A program made the translations under genes and the position numbers. A stretch of DNA of 6,400 nt from Gammaproteobacteria bacterium UBA3532 (GTDB lineage Bacteria > Pseudomonadota > Gammaproteobacteria > Enterobacterales > UBA3532): contig DFOV01000220.1 of NCBI GenBank assembly GCA_002376965.1, forward strand, positions 1 through 6,400, given 5' to 3'. This document shows, one piece after another, positions 5,444-6,400 of this stretch (the stretch's first letter is position 1; each line of letters opens with the position of its first letter). The notes under the pieces are model-generated. The model saw nothing but the letters and a program-made list of their open reading frames with translations, was not told the DNA's origin and did not search any database.

Positions 5444-6400
5444 TTATGGCGTAACCTCATCCTCAATATATAGCTCTCTATCGATGCTAAACAAAAATGC
5501 CTGTATATCGGAAAGCTGTTCTGGATTGTAATTTCGGGCATGGTCGCCTCGGCTGAATACCTCTGCCAGTGTCTGGGCGCTGCCGTCATGAAAGTAGGGG
5601 GCACTATCCCAAAGCTCAATAAGGCTTGGTGTACGAATGGCTGTGAGCGGCCCGTTAAGGCGGTTGCCTGAGGTCGTTGTAATAGTGCCTACATCATGTG
5701 TTAGCCCATCTCGATAGGCTAATCCTGTATGGCAGGTGTCGCAATTGTCTTGTTGGTATATTTGCTGACCGCGCATTGCTGCTGCCGTTAATTCGCCGCT
5801 ATACGTTCGGTATGGGGATCGCTTGACCGTATCCTGGCCTAGTCCATTGACGTATGCAGCCAGTGCATCGAGCCTGTCAGACTGGCCTGTGGTTGTCAGC
5901 TCTAGTGGTGTCTGTCCGCTAAAGGTTAAGCCAGGGATAAGGCCTTCACCACCATTTAGCTGCTCGATTTGAATCTCGAAATCCTGCACCTCATCAAAGT
6001 TGGCTGACCAATGCAGCAAGCCAAAGCGCGTACCGCTGGCGCCATTAAGAGAAAGCGTGTTGCGCAGGCCTTCGCCCATATTAGTGATATCCCACACTCG
6101 TCCATCGTGTCCACCGCCGAAATGGCAAGAAGCACAGGTCATGTAGCCTTCAGGCCCCATTTCAGGCGTATCCGAATGGTAGAATTCCTGCAAGCCAGCT
6201 AGCTCGGTAGGGGATAGCTTCTCTTCTGTTACTGTTGCTATGTTTGAAACATTTTGGGCAAGGCGTCCGTCGTGCATAAAGCCAGCGACATCAATCGCAC
6301 TCAGGGTTCTGGAAGTGAAGTTTTTGACATAAAGTGTTCGCAGTGTGGCGCAGCTACTTTGTGGTGCTAGGTCTGTGCGAAACTGAGTGCTTTGATTCTG
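5444..6400 (-). CDS. di-heme MauG/cytochrome c peroxidase-like protein, C-terminal part
   Basis: The C-terminal 318 residues of a larger exported protein whose start lies beyond 6400; the frame is open to the edge. The Met codon at 6275-6277 is internal, not a start. Two heme c sites are visible: CASCH (fragment residues 89-93, bases 6122-6136) and CDTCH (220-224, bases 5729-5743). The block TPSLIELWDSAPYFHDGS (about 257-274) is the conserved signature of the MauG/bacterial cytochrome c peroxidase family, with a His near a heme. Between the hemes lie RNTLSLNG (113-120) and HWSANFDEVQDFE (130-142), which I recall from large multidomain peroxidase-like proteins. The first 45 or so residues (with LYVKNFTSRTLSAIDV) resemble the last blade of a YVTN-type beta-propeller. 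Such proteins act in the periplasm or on the cell surface in electron transfer, peroxide reduction or oxidation of a partner; the substrate here is unknown. Acidic C-terminus (EDEVTP). Confidence 0.88.
   Translation of the reverse strand, partial: QNQSTQFRTDLAPQSSCATLRTLYVKNFTSRTLSAIDVAGFMHDGRLAQNVSNIATVTEEKLSPTELAGLQEFYHSDTPEMGPEGYMTCASCHFGGGHDGRVWDITNMGEGLRNTLSLNGASGTRFGLLHWSANFDEVQDFEIQIEQLNGGEGLIPGLTFSGQTPLELTTTGQSDRLDALAAYVNGLGQDTVKRSPYRTYSGELTAAAMRGQQIYQQDNCDTCHTGLAYRDGLTHDVGTITTTSGNRLNGPLTAIRTPSLIELWDSAPYFHDGSAQTLAEVFSRGDHARNYNPEQLSDIQAFLFSIDRELYIEDEVTP

Noticed and set aside
1..6400. Defence island, prophage, transposon or CRISPR content
   Set aside because: No transposase, integrase, direct-repeat array, nuclease/helicase pair or tRNA gene is visible. 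The genes are housekeeping or envelope functions with normal ribosome binding sites.

Overview
The window reads as ordinary chromosomal DNA from a free-living, probably marine gammaproteobacterium. The evidence is the AlaA-type aminotransferase, which is very close to the enterobacterial enzyme as I know it, together with a YejK/NdpA nucleoid protein, a DUF5062-type small protein, a bactofilin, and exported heme and metallo-hydrolase proteins. This mix is typical of Cellvibrionales/Alteromonadales-like bacteria. The genus cannot be fixed from sequence alone. I see no insertion sequence, phage gene, CRISPR array, tRNA or rRNA, and no clear sign of recent transfer.

Layout, left to right. Bases 1-147 hold a perfect 12-bp hairpin and no gene I can support. 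On the minus strand a small DUF5062-like gene (148-408) lies 105 bp downstream of yejK/ndpA (514-1521), and the two may be co-transcribed. yejK has a good extended -10 promoter in the 219-bp gap that separates it from a divergent bactofilin gene (1741-2310, plus). The bactofilin gene converges on alaA (2377-3591, minus), with a G/C-tract hairpin between them. alaA is divergent from an exported metallo-beta-lactamase-fold hydrolase (3758-4660, plus), and the 166-bp gap carries one good promoter and one weaker one. The hydrolase converges on a small lipoprotein gene (4713-5309, minus), with a perfect 11-bp hairpin between them. The window ends inside a large minus-strand gene (5444 to beyond 6400). 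Its visible C-terminal part is a di-heme MauG/cytochrome c peroxidase-like module, preceded by what looks like the end of a beta-propeller.

The genes do not form one pathway. Cytoplasmic functions are nucleoid association (YejK), alanine synthesis (AlaA) and a polymer-forming scaffold (bactofilin). The right-hand third is dominated by exported proteins: the metallo-hydrolase, the lipoprotein and the heme protein. Two starts were moved from the longest reading frame. alaA begins at the ATG at 3591, not the upstream TTG, and the hydrolase begins at the ATG at 3758, not about 170 bp upstream. I found no new multi-gene system. The items most worth a second look are the lipoprotein built from two copies of an unrecognised module of at least 39 residues, and the propeller/di-heme protein that runs off the edge.
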